A stretch of 44,067 nt of DNA from Rhodocyclaceae bacterium (GTDB lineage: Bacteria > Pseudomonadota > Gammaproteobacteria > Burkholderiales > Rhodocyclaceae). The notes below the pieces were generated by a model. It was not told the DNA's origin, ran no database searches, and saw only the letters and a list, made by a program, of their open reading frames with translations. The stretch covers positions 1 through 44,067 of the forward strand of contig JAOAHQ010000036.1 of assembly GCA_026415155.1 (NCBI GenBank). Reading direction: 5' to 3'. Within the stretch, counting starts at the first letter, position 1. Each line of letters opens with the position of its first letter. Position numbers and translations under genes: made by a program. Of the stretch, positions 33,908-43,935 are shown piece after piece.

Positions 33908-34669
33908 ATGCCCGACTATCGCCCCCACCAGCCCCTCCTCGCTCCGGAACTGCGCCGGCGCGGCATCTACATCCTGCCGAACCTCTTCACGACCGCGGCG
34001 CTCTTTTCCGGCTTCTTTGCCATCGTGCAGGCGATGAACGGCCGCTTCGAGATGGCGGCGGTGGCGATCTTCGTCGCGATGATCTTCGATGGCCTCGATG
34101 GGCGCGTCGCGCGGCTCACCCATACGCAGAGCGCCTTCGGCGCCGAATACGACTCGCTCTCCGACATGGTCTCCTTTGGCGCGGCGCCCGCCCTCGTGAT
34201 CTACGAATGGGCGCTCAAGGGCTTAGGCAAGCTGGGCTGGATCGCCGCCTTCATCTACTGCGCGGGCGCCGCCCTGCGGCTGGCGCGCTTTAACACCAAC
34301 CTCGGTGTGGTCGATAAGCGCTGGTTCCAGGGGCTGCCGAGCCCCGCCGCCGCGGCGCTCGTCGCCGGTCTCGTCTGGGTGGCGATCGACAACGAGTGGA
34401 GCGGCGAGGAGGCGCGCTGGTTTGCCTGCGCGCTGACGATCTTTGCCGGCGTGACGATGGTGAGCAATCTGCGCTACTGGTCGGGCAAGGACATCAACTT
34501 GAGAAAGAGCGTGCCCTTCATGATGGTCGTGGCGCTCGCCTTGGGGTTTGCGCTCGTGTCGAGCTATCCGCCCGGCGTGCTCTTCGCGCTCTTTCTCGCC
34601 TATGCGCTGTCGGGTTATGCGCTGTGCCTGGCGGGCTGGCTTAAGCGGAAGAAAGGATGCGAACCATGA
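33908..34669 (+). CDS. pssA: CDP-diacylglycerol-serine O-phosphatidyltransferase
   Basis: The 253-residue membrane protein carries the CDP-alcohol phosphotransferase signature: [14 protein letters not shown] then GAEYDSLSD, with the four aspartates present. It makes phosphatidylserine, the substrate of Psd encoded just upstream. About seven hydrophobic segments follow. It is of the integral type 2 kind rather than the E. coli type. Its stop overlaps the leuA ATG by four bases (ATGA). Confidence 0.94.
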   Translation: MPDYRPHQPLLAPELRRRGIYILPNLFTTAALFSGFFAIVQAMNGRFEMAAVAIFVAMIFDGLDGRVARLTHTQSAFGAEYDSLSDMVSFGAAPALVIYEWALKGLGKLGWIAAFIYCAGAALRLARFNTNLGVVDKRWFQGLPSPAAAALVAGLVWVAIDNEWSGEEARWFACALTIFAGVTMVSNLRYWSGKDINLRKSVPFMMVVALALGFALVSSYPPGVLFALFLAYALSGYALCLAGWLKRKKGCEP

Positions 34670-36204
34670 GCAAAGAGCGGCTGTTGATTTTCGATACGAC
34701 GCTGCGCGATGGGGAGCAGAGCCCTGGCGCGGCGATGACGCGCGAGGAGAAGCTGCGCATCGCGCGTCAGCTCGAGAAGCTGCGCGTCGATGTCATCGAA
34801 GCGGGCTTTGCGGCGGCCAGTCCCGGCGACTTCGCGGCGATCCGCGCCATTGCCGAGACGATCAAGGATTCCACCGTCTGCTCGCTGGCGCGCGCCAACG
34901 CGCACGACATCGAAAAGGCCGGCGAGGCGATCCGGCCCGCAGCGCGCGGCCGCGTGCACACCTTCATCGCGACGAGCCCGATCCACATGCAGATGAAGCT
35001 CAGGATGACGCCCGAGCAGGTCATCGAGCAGGCGGTGAAAGCAGTCACCCTGGCGCGCCAATACACGGCTGACGTCGAGTTCTCGCCCGAGGATGCGGGG
35101 CGCTCTGAGATCGATTTCCTCTGCCGCGTGCTCGAAGCGGTCATCAAGGCCGGGGCGAAGACGGTGAACATCGCCGATACCGTCGGTTACAACATTCCGC
35201 AAGTCTGGGGCGAGCTCTTCAAGACCTTGCGCGAGCGCGTGCCGAATTCGGATCAGGCCGTCTGGTCGACGCATTGCCACAACGATCTGGGGCTCGCGGT
35301 GGCCAACTCGCTCGCCGCGGTGTTGAATGGCGCGCGCCAGGTCGAGTGCACCATCAATGGCCTCGGCGAGCGCGCCGGCAATGCCTCGCTCGAAGAGGTC
35401 GTCATGGCCGTGAAGACGCGCCAGGATCTCTTTCCGGTCGAGACGGGCATCGACACGACGCAGATCGTGCCGACCTCCCGCCTCGTCTCGCAGATCACCG
35501 GCTATGTCGTGCAGCCGAACAAGGCCATCGTCGGCGCCAACGCCTTCGCGCACGAGTCGGGCATCCATCAGGACGGCGTCTTGAAGCATCGCGAGACCTA
35601 CGAGATCATGCGTGCCGAGGACGTCGGCTGGCAGGCCAACAAGCTCTCATTGGGCAAGCTCTCCGGCCGCAACGCCTTCAAGACCAAGCTCGCCGAGCTC
35701 GGCATCGAGCTTGCCAGCGAAGAGGCGCTCAATGCCGCCTTTGCGCGCTTCAAGGAGCTTGCCGACAAAAAGCGCGAGATCTTCGACGAGGATCTGCAGG
35801 CGCTCGTCTCCGACGAGCTCGTCACCCCCGAAGTCGAGCATTACAAGCTCATCGCCTCGCGCTTTCATTCCGAGACCGGCGAGCCGCCGCGCGCCGAGCT
35901 CACCCTCGCCGTCGGCGGCAGTGAAAAACGCGTCGAGGCGACCGGCAGCGGGCCGGTCGATGCCTGCTTCCGCGCCATCGAGAAGCTGGCCCAAAGCGGC
36001 GCCGATCTGTTGCTCTATTCCGTCAATGCGATCACGACCGGCACCGATGCCCAAGGCGAGGTGACGGTGCGGCTGGCGAAAGATGGCCGCATCGTCAATG
36101 GCCAGGGTGCCGATACCGATATCATCGTCGCCTCGGCCAAGGCCTATCTCAATGCCTTGAACAAGCTCCACGCCGGCGCCGAGCGCCTCAATCCGCAGCT
36201 GTAG
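34666..36204 (+). CDS. leuA: 2-isopropylmalate synthase
   Basis: The 512-residue enzyme condenses acetyl-CoA with 2-ketoisovalerate, the entry to leucine synthesis. [12 protein letters not shown] (from residue 10) and the metal-binding [12 protein letters not shown] are intact, and a C-terminal leucine-sensing domain runs from about 380 to 512. The ATG at 34666 is used because it overlaps the pssA stop and has AAAGGA upstream; an ATG nine bases earlier is possible. Its place after ilvBHC-psd-pssA is common in this class. Its 3' end overlaps the convergent DUF2069 gene by 17 bases. Confidence 0.96.
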   Translation: MSKERLLIFDTTLRDGEQSPGAAMTREEKLRIARQLEKLRVDVIEAGFAAASPGDFAAIRAIAETIKDSTVCSLARANAHDIEKAGEAIRPAARGRVHTFIATSPIHMQMKLRMTPEQVIEQAVKAVTLARQYTADVEFSPEDAGRSEIDFLCRVLEAVIKAGAKTVNIADTVGYNIPQVWGELFKTLRERVPNSDQAVWSTHCHNDLGLAVANSLAAVLNGARQVECTINGLGERAGNASLEEVVMAVKTRQDLFPVETGIDTTQIVPTSRLVSQITGYVVQPNKAIVGANAFAHESGIHQDGVLKHRETYEIMRAEDVGWQANKLSLGKLSGRNAFKTKLAELGIELASEEALNAAFARFKELADKKREIFDEDLQALVSDELVTPEVEHYKLIASRFHSETGEPPRAELTLAVGGSEKRVEATGSGPVDACFRAIEKLAQSGADLLLYSVNAITTGTDAQGEVTVRLAKDGRIVNGQGADTDIIVASAKAYLNALNKLHAGAERLNPQL

Positions 36205-36553
36205 TCTTCACGATCCGTGGCGCTGCGCTCCAGCGCGCATAGAGGATCGCCGCGACGAAGAAGACGAGCGAAAGGAGTGCCTCCAGGCCGGCAAGCATTT
36301 GCATCGTTCCGCGGTCGGTGAGAAGGCGCAGCATGCCTTCGAGCAGGTAGGCGAGGATCAAGAGGCTCGCCCACTGGTAGGTGTAACGGCGCCCCTGCAG
36401 GAGGCCGGGCAGCGGCAAGAGCAAGGGCAGCGCCTTCATGGCGAGCCACGACCCGCCGGGGCGCAGCGGCGCAAGCCACAGCTCCCAGGCGGTGCAAAGC
36501 GCGATCAGGCCGATCAGGCTCGCACTAGCGATGAGGCGGGTCGTGCGGATCAT
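36188..36553 (-). CDS. DUF2069 membrane protein
   Basis: The 121-residue protein has four hydrophobic segments and the DUF2069 features ([53 protein letters not shown]). Its function is unknown. A GTG at 36577 would add eight residues (MPQAPTLT), but these are encoded by a copy of the dispersed motif, so I prefer the ATG at 36553. No clear ribosome binding site is present for either. It diverges from the YihY gene by 42 bases. Confidence 0.85.
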   Translation of the reverse strand: MIRTTRLIASASLIGLIALCTAWELWLAPLRPGGSWLAMKALPLLLPLPGLLQGRRYTYQWASLLILAYLLEGMLRLLTDRGTMQMLAGLEALLSLVFFVAAILYARWSAAPRIVKTTAAD

Positions 36554-36557
36554 CGTC

Positions 36558-36580
36558 AAAGTCGGTGCTTGCGGCACGGC
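36558..36580 (+). repeat. Dispersed 23-base motif, copy 9 (intergenic)
   Basis: Twenty of 23 bases match the consensus. It fills most of the short gap between the divergent DUF2069 and YihY genes, where the promoters or ribosome binding sites would be expected. Confidence 0.65.
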
Positions 36581-36595
36581 AATAAAATCGCCGCC

Positions 36596-37405
36596 ATGTT
36601 AGCCCTGTTTCGCCTCGTCATCCGCGTCATCGCGCGTTTTCGCGACGAGCGCTGCGCCCAGACGGCGGCGGCGCTTTCCTTCGCCACGCTGCTTGGCCTC
36701 GTGCCGATGATCGTCGTCGGCGCGATCCTGCTCGAAAGCCTCCCATTCGGCATCAAGCTTTCCGCGGCGCTCGAAAAATTCCTGCTCGCGACGCTGTTGC
36801 CGGAAAAGGCCGGCGCGGTGATCGCCAAATACCTCGGCCAGTTCGCCCATCGCGCCGAGCGGGTGACCTGGATCGGCCTGGGCGCGCTGGGGCTGACGGC
36901 GCTGCTGCAGATGCTCACGATCGAACACGCCTTCAACGCGATCTTCCGCGTGCGCCAGCACCGGCCTTGGTTGAAGCGCATCGGCCTGCATCTGCTCGCC
37001 CTCCTCGTCGGCCCGCTCGTCTTCGGCGCTGCTTTGGCGAGCATCACCTACCTGGCCACCGTCTCGTTCGGCCTCATCGACGAGCCCGGCTGGCTGCGCG
37101 CGTTCTTTTCCCAGGCCGTGCCGGTCGTCTTTCTCGCCGCGCTATTTTTCCTGCTCTACTGGGCCTTGCCCAACCGACCCGTGGCGCGCGGCCATGCATT
37201 TTTCTCAGGCCTGCTCGCCGCACTGGCCTTCGTCGGCATGCAGCGCCTCTTCGCGCTCTACGTCGTCAAACTTCCGAGCTATACCCTGATCTACGGCGCG
37301 TTCGCGGCCGTGCCGATCTTTCTGCTCTGGCTGCATCTGTCCTGGTCGGTGATCCTGATCGGCGCCTTGCTGACCGCCGAATTGCCCAAGAGCGCACGCC
37401 GCTGA
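36596..37405 (+). CDS. YihY/BrkB-family inner membrane protein
   Basis: The 269-residue protein has six hydrophobic segments and the YihY marks: RDERCAQTAAALSFATLLGLVPMIVV at the start and SYTLIYGAFAAVPIFLLWLHLSWSVILIGA near the end. Members have been called RNase BN or serum-resistance BrkB in error; their real function is unknown. The ATG at 36596 begins MLALFRLVIRV; upstream frame is shadow of the convergent gene. The thioredoxin gene follows after 28 bases in the same direction. Confidence 0.88.
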   Translation: MLALFRLVIRVIARFRDERCAQTAAALSFATLLGLVPMIVVGAILLESLPFGIKLSAALEKFLLATLLPEKAGAVIAKYLGQFAHRAERVTWIGLGALGLTALLQMLTIEHAFNAIFRVRQHRPWLKRIGLHLLALLVGPLVFGAALASITYLATVSFGLIDEPGWLRAFFSQAVPVVFLAALFFLLYWALPNRPVARGHAFFSGLLAALAFVGMQRLFALYVVKLPSYTLIYGAFAAVPIFLLWLHLSWSVILIGALLTAELPKSARR

Positions 37406-37433
37406 ATAGAATTTCGCAAGGAGGAGGTCGCTG

Positions 37434-37916
37434 ATGAAAAATGGAAAGCTCTGGCGCGGTTTAATTGGTCTCTGGCTCATGGCCCTTGCGCTTTTCGCGC
37501 ATGCGGCAGGCGAAGCCTTTTTCGACCAAACCTTTGGCGACTTCGCGGCCGAGCTCAAGGCGGCGAGGAAAGAGGGCAAGCTCGGCGTCTTGCTCGTCTT
37601 CGAGGCCGAAGGCTGCCCCTTTTGCCGCCGCATGCGCGAAGAGGTGTTGAGTCAGCCCGAGGTGCAGCGCTACTTTCGCCGTCATTTCGCCATCTTTGCC
37701 GTCGACATCAATGGCAGCGTGATGGTGACCGATTTTTCAGGCAAGGAAGTCACGGAAAAGGCCTTGGCGCTCGCTTACAAGGTGCGCGGCACGCCGACTT
37801 TCGTCTTCGTCGGCGGCGAGGGCCAGACGCTGGCGCGCCATGTCGGAGCGACGCGCAATGCCGAGGAATTCCTGGCGCTCGGGCGCAGCGTGGTCGAGGC
37901 GCAGCGGAGCCGCTGA
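37434..37916 (+). CDS. Periplasmic thioredoxin-like protein, SoxW-like
   Basis: The 160-residue protein has a signal peptide (to about residue 24, FAHA/AG) and a thioredoxin fold with the active site CPFC (FEAEGCPFCRRMREEVL) and the cis-proline region GTPTFVF. It belongs to the thioredoxin_2/SoxW-like group, which reduces disulfides in the periplasm; in sulfur oxidisers SoxW serves the Sox proteins. No sox genes are in this window, so the target is unknown. A GGAGGAGG site precedes its ATG. It sits between the YihY gene and the rpsP promoter. Confidence 0.8.
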   Translation: MKNGKLWRGLIGLWLMALALFAHAAGEAFFDQTFGDFAAELKAARKEGKLGVLLVFEAEGCPFCRRMREEVLSQPEVQRYFRRHFAIFAVDINGSVMVTDFSGKEVTEKALALAYKVRGTPTFVFVGGEGQTLARHVGATRNAEEFLALGRSVVEAQRSR

Positions 37917-37964
37917 AGCGATCATGCGGTGGCGCGCAGCGCCGCCGCCAGCGGTTCGTCCGCC

Positions 37965-37993
37965 TTGTTTTCGTGGCCGGTTTTCAATAGAAT
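37965..37993 (+). promoter_or_regulatory. Promoter of the rpsP-rimM-trmD-rplS operon
   Basis: TTGTTT (37965-37970) and TAGAAT (37988-37993) are separated by exactly 17 bases, 33 bases before the rpsP ATG. A 12-bp palindrome TCGGAATTCCGA at 38004-38015 lies in the short leader. Confidence 0.6.
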
Positions 37994-38026
37994 GGCGCGC
38001 TTTTCGGAATTCCGAGGGGAATTTGC

Positions 38027-38284
38027 ATGGTCGTCATTCGTCTCGCCCGTAGCGGCGCCAAGAAGCGCCCCTTCTACAACGTCGTCGTCACCGACTCGCG
38101 CAACCGCCGGGACGGCCGTTTCGTCGAGCGCGTCGGCTACTACAACCCAGTGGCTGCCGAGCACGAGAAGGGCCTCTATATCAATACCGAGCGGCTCGCC
38201 TATTGGCAGGGCAAGGGCGCGCAACTGTCGCCCACGGCCGCGCGCCTCATCAAGCAGGCCGCTGCCGCCGCCAAGGCTGCTTAA
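38027..38284 (+). CDS. rpsP: 30S ribosomal protein S16
   Basis: The 85-residue protein is a full-length S16 ([41 protein letters not shown]). It is needed for 30S assembly. It heads the rpsP-rimM-trmD-rplS operon, conserved across proteobacteria, with the GAGGGG ribosome binding site in place. rimM begins six bases after its stop. Confidence 0.98.
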   Translation: MVVIRLARSGAKKRPFYNVVVTDSRNRRDGRFVERVGYYNPVAAEHEKGLYINTERLAYWQGKGAQLSPTAARLIKQAAAAAKAA

Positions 38285-38290
38285 CAGAGG

Positions 38291-38794
38291 ATGATCGTCC
38301 TGGGGCGGATCACTGCCCCATATGGGGTGAAAGGCTGGCTGCGCCTTCATCCCTTCGGCGACGATCCCGCGAGCTGGCGCGCGATGCCGCACTGGTGGCT
38401 GGGGAAAGATGACAAGGATTTCTCCGCCTGGCGCGCCTGGCCGCTCTTGGCGCTCAAGCCCCACGGCAAGGAATGGCTCGTGAGGTTTGCCGGCATCGAG
38501 GATCGCACGGCGGCCGAAGCCCTCGCCGGCTCATTTGCCGGCGCGCCGCGCGAAGCCTTGCCTGCCACGGCCGAAGGCGAATACTACTGGGCCGATCTGA
38601 TCGGCCTGCGTGTCGTCAATGAACGCGGCGAGCCGCTCGGGACGGTGAGAGAACTGATCGAGACCGGCGCGCATGCAGTTTTGGTGGTCGAGGATGGCGA
38701 GCAGGAGCGTTTGCTGCCCTTCGTCGGCCAGGTCGTGAAAGACGTGGATGGAGCAGCAGGGCGGATGGTTGTCGCCTGGGAGCGTGAGTGGTGA
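38291..38794 (+). CDS. rimM: Ribosome maturation factor RimM
   Basis: The 167-residue protein has the N-terminal RimM beta-barrel ([24 protein letters not shown]) and the C-terminal PRC-barrel domain ([37 protein letters not shown]). It helps mature the 3' domain of 16S rRNA and binds S19. Its stop overlaps the trmD start by one base (TGATG), which couples their translation. Confidence 0.96.
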   Translation: MIVLGRITAPYGVKGWLRLHPFGDDPASWRAMPHWWLGKDDKDFSAWRAWPLLALKPHGKEWLVRFAGIEDRTAAEALAGSFAGAPREALPATAEGEYYWADLIGLRVVNERGEPLGTVRELIETGAHAVLVVEDGEQERLLPFVGQVVKDVDGAAGRMVVAWEREW

Positions 38795-39570
38795 TGCTGC
38801 GCTTCGATGCGATCACGCTGTTCCCCGAGATGTTCGCCGCGGTGACGGAGCATGGCATCACGCGGCGGGCGCGCGAGCGCGGTTTGTGGCAGCTCGTCTG
38901 CTGGAATCCGCGCCAGTGGGCGGGCAATGCCTATGGTTCGGTCGATGACCGGCCTTTCGGCGGCGGGCCCGGCATGGTGATGCGCGCCGAACCGCTCGAG
39001 CGAGCGATCGACGCGGCCAAGGCCGCGCGCGGCGGGACGGGCAGGGTGATCTACCTCTCGCCGCAAGGGCAGCCGCTCACGCATGCCCGCGTGAAGGCGC
39101 TCGCGGCGAGCGACGGGGCGATCCTGCTCTGCGGCCGCTATGAAGGGGTCGACGAGCGCCTGATCGAGCGCCGCGTCGATGAGGAGATGTCGCTCGGAGA
39201 CTTCGTGCTCTCGGGCGGCGAGATCGCCGCGCTGGCGCTGATCGATGCGGCGGTGCGGCAGCTGCCAGGGGCCTTGAACGACGAGGCTTCGGCGGCCGAG
39301 GAGTCGTTCGTGGACGGGCTCTTGGATTGCCCGCACTACACGCGGCCCGAGGTCTATGAAGGATTGCCGGTGCCGGAGGTGCTGCTCTCCGGTCACCACG
39401 AGAACATCCGCCGCTGGCGATTGAAGCAGTCGCTGGCGCGGACCCGGGAGCGCCGCCCGGAGCTGTTTGCCCAATGGCTGGCGCAAAAAGCTGCTCGCGG
39501 TTTGAGCAAGGAAGAAGCGCAACTCCTGCGCGAGATCGATGAGGTCGAGGCCGGAGCTCTGCGGTCGTGA
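38794..39570 (+). CDS. trmD: tRNA (guanine-37-N1) methyltransferase
   Basis: The 258-residue SPOUT enzyme methylates G37 of tRNAs that read CNN codons, using S-adenosylmethionine bound in its trefoil knot. The knot motifs [26 protein letters not shown] and [13 protein letters not shown] are intact, and [15 protein letters not shown] follows. I take the ATG at 38794 that overlaps the rimM stop; two GTG codons just upstream (38788, 38791) are alternatives. Confidence 0.96.
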   Translation: MLRFDAITLFPEMFAAVTEHGITRRARERGLWQLVCWNPRQWAGNAYGSVDDRPFGGGPGMVMRAEPLERAIDAAKAARGGTGRVIYLSPQGQPLTHARVKALAASDGAILLCGRYEGVDERLIERRVDEEMSLGDFVLSGGEIAALALIDAAVRQLPGALNDEASAAEESFVDGLLDCPHYTRPEVYEGLPVPEVLLSGHHENIRRWRLKQSLARTRERRPELFAQWLAQKAARGLSKEEAQLLREIDEVEAGALRS

Positions 39571-39598
39571 CAACGCAACTTGAAAAGGAAAAGACGAC

Positions 39599-39976
39599 AT
39601 GAACCTGATTCAGCAACTGGAACGAGAGGAAATCGAACGCCTCGGCAAGACCATCCCCGAGTTCGCCCCCGGCGATACGGTGGTCGTCAATGTGAATGTG
39701 GTCGAAGGCGAACGTAAGCGCGTGCAGGCCTTCGAGGGCGTGGTGATCGCGAAGCGCAACCGCGGGCTCAATTCGAGCTTCATCGTGCGCAAGATCTCCT
39801 CGGGCGAGGGGGTGGAGCGCACCTTCCAGACCTATTCGCCGCTGATTGCCAGCATCGAGGTGAAGAGGAAGGGCGACGTGCGCCGCGCCAAGCTCTATTA
39901 CCTGCGCGAGCGCTCTGGCAAGTCGGCGCGGATCAAGGAAAAACTGTCCAAAAAGCCGGGCGAGGCGAAAGAGTAA
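39599..39976 (+). CDS. rplS: 50S ribosomal protein L19
   Basis: The 125-residue protein is a full-length L19 ([50 protein letters not shown]). It lies at the 30S-50S interface. It is the last gene of the operon, with an AAAAGGAAAAG site before its ATG, and a strong terminator follows. Confidence 0.98.
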   Translation: MNLIQQLEREEIERLGKTIPEFAPGDTVVVNVNVVEGERKRVQAFEGVVIAKRNRGLNSSFIVRKISSGEGVERTFQTYSPLIASIEVKRKGDVRRAKLYYLRERSGKSARIKEKLSKKPGEAKE

Positions 39977-40001
39977 GCCGGCTTGCCAAGATCCGCGCGC
40001 A

Positions 40002-40025
40002 GGGACGCCGCGGCGTCCCTTTTTT
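40002..40025 (+). terminator. Terminator of the rpsP operon
   Basis: GGGACGCCGCGGCGTCCC is a perfect 18-base inverted repeat followed by six T, 25 bases after the rplS stop. Confidence 0.92.
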
Positions 40026-40033
40026 GTTGTGGC

Positions 40034-40840
40034 TCAGGCCAGTTTGTTCTTTTCGATCATCGCGTAGGCCGAGTGATTGTGGATGGATTCGAAGTTCTCC
40101 GATTCCACGATGTAGGCGTCGATGCGCGGATCGGCATTGAGTAGCCCGGCGACGTCGCGCACGATGTCCTCGACGAACTTCGGGTTGTCGTAGGCGTGTT
40201 CGGTGACGTGCTTCTCATCGGGCCGTTTGAGCAGGCCATAGAGTTCGCAGGAGGCCTGGCTTTCGGCCATCTGCACGAGCTCTTCGATCCACACGAAACT
40301 GTTCGTCGTCGCGGTGATCGTGATGTGCGAGCGCTGGTTGTGCGCGCCGCGCTCGGAAATCTTCTTCGAGCAGGGGCACAAGCTCGTCGCCGGCACGACG
40401 ACGCGCGTCGTCTGGCGGAAGCGACCACCGTCGAGAATCTCGCCGATGAAGGTGACTTCGTAATCGAGCAGGCTTTTCACCTTCGAGACCGGCGCTTCCT
40501 TGTTGATGAAATAGGGAAAGCTCATCTCGAGGTGTCCGGTCTCGGCCTCCAGCCGTTTGACCATCTCGCGCAGCATCGGCTCGTAGTTCTCGACAGAGAT
40601 CTCGCGCTCGTGACTGTTCAAGATTTCGACGAAGCGCGACATGTGCGTGCCCTTGAAGTTGTGGGGCAGGCCGACATACATGTTGAAGGTGGCGATCGTG
40701 TGCTGCACGCCGCCGCTCTTGTCGAGCACCTTGACGGGGTGGCGGATCGATTTGATGCCGACCTTGTTGATCGGCAATTGACGCGAATCGGCGCTCGCTT
40801 GGACGTCAGGGATGGCCATGGTGAGGTCTTTCAGGTTCAT
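40034..40840 (-). CDS. folE2: GTP cyclohydrolase FolE2
   Basis: The 268-residue enzyme is the type IB GTP cyclohydrolase that starts folate synthesis, replacing FolE. The key stretch [24 protein letters not shown], with the cysteine and histidine at the metal site, is intact. FolE2 is active with metals other than zinc, and in some bacteria it is switched on under zinc limitation; no Zur site is obvious here. The ATG at 40840 is used, though MAIPDVQ seven codons later is also possible. It has its own good promoter. Confidence 0.95.
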   Translation of the reverse strand: MNLKDLTMAIPDVQASADSRQLPINKVGIKSIRHPVKVLDKSGGVQHTIATFNMYVGLPHNFKGTHMSRFVEILNSHEREISVENYEPMLREMVKRLEAETGHLEMSFPYFINKEAPVSKVKSLLDYEVTFIGEILDGGRFRQTTRVVVPATSLCPCSKKISERGAHNQRSHITITATTNSFVWIEELVQMAESQASCELYGLLKRPDEKHVTEHAYDNPKFVEDIVRDVAGLLNADPRIDAYIVESENFESIHNHSAYAMIEKNKLA

Positions 40841-40879
40841 GGGGATGTCTCTCGTGGGCCGGGGATGTAAGGGTGGCCC

Positions 40880-40908
40880 ACTATAACATTCCCGATTAAA
40901 ACGCTCAA
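40880..40908 (-). promoter_or_regulatory. Promoter of folE2
   Basis: On the minus strand TTGAGC (40908-40903) and TATAGT (40885-40880) are separated by exactly 17 bases, ending 39 bases before the folE2 ATG. Confidence 0.65.
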
Positions 40909-40912
40909 GTAT

Positions 40913-42769
40913 TCATGTCTGGCAAAAGCGGGTGATGCGCTCGAGCAAGCCCGCAGCATCGAGGCCCAGTGCCGCGAGCATCTGGCTCTGCTCGCCGTGT
41001 TCGATGAAGCGATCGGGGAGCCCCAGGCGCAGAAGCGGCCGGCACAGCCCCATTTCTTCGAGGGCGCGGGCGACTTCGGCGCCGGCGCCGCCGATGATGG
41101 CATTTTCCTCGATCGTGACGAGCCGCGCGTGGCTTTGCGCAAGCTGGCGGATCAGCGCGCGGTCGAGCGGCTTGACGAAGCGCATGTTGGCCACCGTCGC
41201 ATCGAGCGCCTCGCCCGCCTGCATGGCCGCCTGGAGCAGCGTGCCGAAGACGAGCAGAGCGACATCCTTCCCTTCGCGGCGGATTTCGCCTTGGCCGATC
41301 TCGAGCGCGTCCAAAGTCGGCGCTGGCGGCACGGCAGGGCCGGCGCCGCGCGGGTAGCGCACCGCCGCCGGGCCGGGGTAGTGGTAGGCGGTGGTGAGCA
41401 TGCGGCGGCATTCGGCCTCGTCCGCCGGCGCCATGATGACCAAGTTCGGCACGCAGGCGAGATAGGAAAGATCGAAGGCGCCCTGATGGGTCGCCCCGTC
41501 GGCGCCGACGATCCCGCCGCGGTCGATCGCAAAGGTGACATCGAGGTTTTGCAGCGCGACGTCGTGGATGAGCTGGTCATAGGCGCGCTGCAGGAAGGTC
41601 GAGTAGATCGCAACGACGGGCTTCTTGCCTTCGCAGGCGAGCCCCGCGGCGAAGGTGACGGCGTGCTGCTCGGCAATCCCCACATCGAAAAAGCGCTTCG
41701 GGTAGCTTTCGGCGAAGCGCGTCATGCCCGAGCCTTCGCACATCGCCGGCGTGATGGCGACGAGCCGCTCGTCCGCGGCGGCCATGTCGCAGAGCCAGTC
41801 GCCGAACACCTGCGTGAAGGTGAGCTTGCCGCCGCCCTTGCCGGCCTCGATGCCATTGGCGGCATCGAATTGCGAGACGCCGTGGTAGCGCACCGGATCG
41901 GCCTCGGCGAGCTTGTAGCCTTGGCCCTTCTTGGTCACGATGTGCAAGAAGCGCGGCCCTTTCAGCGCGCGCAGGTTTTCGAGCGTCGGGATGAGGCTGT
42001 CGAGGTCGTGGCCGTCGATCGGGCCGATGTAGTTGAAGCCGAATTCCTCAAAGAGCGTGCTGGGTACCACCATGCCCTTCATGTGCTCCTCGGCGCGCTT
42101 GGCGAGTTCGAGGAGCGAGGGCGCGACGGACAGCACCTTCTCGCCGGCCTTGCGCGCCGCGTTGAAGGCGCGGCCGGAGAGCAAGCGCGCGAGATACTTG
42201 TTGAGCGCGCCGACCGGCGGCGAGATCGACATGTCGTTGTCGTTCAGAATGACGAGCAGATTGGCGTCGATCACGCCGGCGTTGTTGAGCGCCTCGAAGG
42301 CTTGGCCGGCCGACATCGCGCCATCGCCGATGATGGCGACGACGCGGCGGTCCTCACCCTTGTCACGTACCGCGACCGCCATGCCAAGCGCCGCCGAGAT
42401 CGAGGTCGAGGAGTGGCCGACGCCGAAGGTGTCGTAGATCGACTCCTCGCGCCGCGGAAAACCGGAGGGCCCGTCCTTCATGCGCAGGCGCGCCATGTCG
42501 AGGCGCCGTCCGGTCAGGATCTTGTGGGCGTAGGTCTGGTGGCCGACGTCCCAGACGAGGCGGTCTTCGGGGGTGTTGAAGACGTAGTGGAGCGCGATCG
42601 TGAGCTCCACCGTGCCGAGGTTCGAGGAAAGATGGCCGCCGGTCTTCGAGACCGTCTCGAGCAGGAAGGCGCGCAATTCCGCGGCGAGGCGCGGCAGCTG
42701 CTCGCGCGGCAGGCGGCGCAGGTCGGCCGGGTCGGCGATCGATTCGAGCAAAGGATAGGCCGTCATCAA
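40913..42769 (-). CDS. dxs: 1-deoxy-D-xylulose-5-phosphate synthase
   Basis: The 618-residue thiamine diphosphate enzyme joins pyruvate and glyceraldehyde-3-phosphate, the first step of the non-mevalonate isoprenoid pathway. The [18 protein letters not shown] motif, the transketolase central region ([15 protein letters not shown]) and the C-terminal domain are intact. It overlaps ispA by four bases (ATGA), in the order xseB-ispA-dxs. At [20 protein letters not shown] the coding strand carries a copy of the dispersed motif in antisense, without any visible change in length compared with usual Dxs. Confidence 0.96.
   Translation of the reverse strand: MMTAYPLLESIADPADLRRLPREQLPRLAAELRAFLLETVSKTGGHLSSNLGTVELTIALHYVFNTPEDRLVWDVGHQTYAHKILTGRRLDMARLRMKDGPSGFPRREESIYDTFGVGHSSTSISAALGMAVAVRDKGEDRRVVAIIGDGAMSAGQAFEALNNAGVIDANLLVILNDNDMSISPPVGALNKYLARLLSGRAFNAARKAGEKVLSVAPSLLELAKRAEEHMKGMVVPSTLFEEFGFNYIGPIDGHDLDSLIPTLENLRALKGPRFLHIVTKKGQGYKLAEADPVRYHGVSQFDAANGIEAGKGGGKLTFTQVFGDWLCDMAAADERLVAITPAMCEGSGMTRFAESYPKRFFDVGIAEQHAVTFAAGLACEGKKPVVAIYSTFLQRAYDQLIHDVALQNLDVTFAIDRGGIVGADGATHQGAFDLSYLACVPNLVIMAPADEAECRRMLTTAYHYPGPAAVRYPRGAGPAVPPAPTLDALEIGQGEIRREGKDVALLVFGTLLQAAMQAGEALDATVANMRFVKPLDRALIRQLAQSHARLVTIEENAIIGGAGAEVARALEEMGLCRPLLRLGLPDRFIEHGEQSQMLAALGLDAAGLLERITRFCQT
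41313..41335 (+). repeat. Dispersed 23-base motif, copy 10 (in dxs)
   Basis: Twenty-two of 23 bases match the consensus. It is antisense to dxs, whose protein reads AVPPAPTL there, with no apparent insertion. Confidence 0.8.
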
Positions 42770-43662
42770 AACTGGCGTTCGGCGATGTAGTCGGTCAGTT
42801 GCGCCAGCCGCGTCGTGTCGGCGGCGAGGGCGGCCAGTGCTGCGTGCGCTTCCTCGCGCAGGCTGGCGGCGAGTTCCTTGGCGCGCGCAAGGCCGAGCAT
42901 GCTGACATAGGTGGGCTTTTCCTGGGCGGCATCCTTGCCGGCCGTCTTGCCGAGCGTCGTCGTGCTGCCCTCGGCATCGAGGATGTCATCGACGACCTGG
43001 AAGAGGAGCCCGGCGCGGTTGGCGAAATGGGCGAGGGCCGCAAGGGTCGCTTCATCCGCCGCGCCGCACTGGGCGCCCAGGAGCACGGCGGCGCGGATCA
43101 GCGCGCCGGTCTTGTGGATGTGCATGAATTCGAGCTCTTCGACCGTAAGCGCGAGGCCGACGGCGGCGAGATCGATGGCCTGCCCCCCCGCCATGCCGCG
43201 CGAGCCAGCCGCTTGCGCTAGGAGCGCGAGCATCGTCAGTCGGCGCTCGCAGGACGGCACGAGCTCGGCAGGCAGTTCGGCGAGCACCTGAAAGGCGAGC
43301 GTCTGTAGCGCATCGCCGGCGAGCAGTGCGGTGGCCTCATCGTATTGCACGTGACAGGTCGGCCGGCCGCGGCGCAAGACGTCGTCGTCCATGCAGGGCA
43401 GGTCGTCGTGCACGAGCGAATAGGCATGGATGAACTCGACGGCACAGGCCACGGCATCGACGGCGCGCGGATCGGCCCCGACGGCTTCGCCGGCGGCATG
43501 AGCCAGGAGCGGCCGCATGCGCTTGCCGCCGCCCAGGACGGCGTAGCGCATCGCCTCATGAAGACGCGTCGGAGCGATCGAGGCGGGTGGCAGGTGATGA
43601 TCCAGCGCGGTTTCGACGCGGCGCTGGATCAGCGCCATCCAGGCGGCAAAATCTTCTTTCAA
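42766..43662 (-). CDS. ispA: Farnesyl diphosphate synthase
   Basis: The 298-residue prenyltransferase builds C15 farnesyl diphosphate. The two aspartate-rich motifs [17 protein letters not shown] and [10 protein letters not shown] are intact, as are [10 protein letters not shown] and [10 protein letters not shown]. It overlaps xseB upstream and dxs downstream by four bases each, the common proteobacterial xseB-ispA-dxs operon. A weak copy of the dispersed motif lies in antisense within it. Confidence 0.95.
   Translation of the reverse strand: MKEDFAAWMALIQRRVETALDHHLPPASIAPTRLHEAMRYAVLGGGKRMRPLLAHAAGEAVGADPRAVDAVACAVEFIHAYSLVHDDLPCMDDDVLRRGRPTCHVQYDEATALLAGDALQTLAFQVLAELPAELVPSCERRLTMLALLAQAAGSRGMAGGQAIDLAAVGLALTVEELEFMHIHKTGALIRAAVLLGAQCGAADEATLAALAHFANRAGLLFQVVDDILDAEGSTTTLGKTAGKDAAQEKPTYVSMLGLARAKELAASLREEAHAALAALAADTTRLAQLTDYIAERQF
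43236..43258 (+). repeat. Dispersed motif, weak copy 11 (in ispA)
   Basis: Nineteen of 23 bases match the consensus. It is antisense to ispA, where the protein reads PSCERRL, a normal sequence for the family. It may be chance or a copy reached by substitution. Confidence 0.4.
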
Positions 43663-43904
43663 GCGGCCTCGCCCTCGTCAACATCCGGCAAGAATTCGCT
43701 CAGCTGGCCGGCTTCGAGCTGGCGGATCTTTTGTTCGGCCTGGTTGAGCGTGTTCTGGCAATAGCCCAACAGCGCCATGCCCCGCTCATAGGCGGCGAGC
43801 GATTCTTCGAGCGGCGTACCGCCGGCTTCGAGCTTCTGGACGATGCCCTCGAGCTCTGCCAAGGCGGCTTCGAAGGAGGCGGGGGGCGGCGCGGCGTCTT
43901 TCAT
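43659..43904 (-). CDS. xseB: Exodeoxyribonuclease VII small subunit
   Basis: The 81-residue protein matches XseB: FEAALAELEGIVQKLEAGGTPLEESLAAYERGMALLGYCQNTLNQAEQKI is the conserved coiled helical hairpin. With XseA it degrades single-stranded DNA. The ATG at 43904 is taken; longer frames read into the transposon end. Its upstream region ends within about 30 bases at an IS30-like element, so the native promoter of xseB-ispA-dxs may be displaced or replaced. No good ribosome binding site is visible. Confidence 0.92.
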   Translation of the reverse strand: MKDAAPPPASFEAALAELEGIVQKLEAGGTPLEESLAAYERGMALLGYCQNTLNQAEQKIRQLEAGQLSEFLPDVDEGEAA

Positions 43905-43935
43905 GTCGATGGTCGGCAGGCTAAATCCGGCGGTT

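Noticed and set aside
40997..42790. 597-codon open frame on the plus strand across dxs
   Set aside because: Antisense shadow of Dxs, arginine- and valine-rich, with no recognisable domain.
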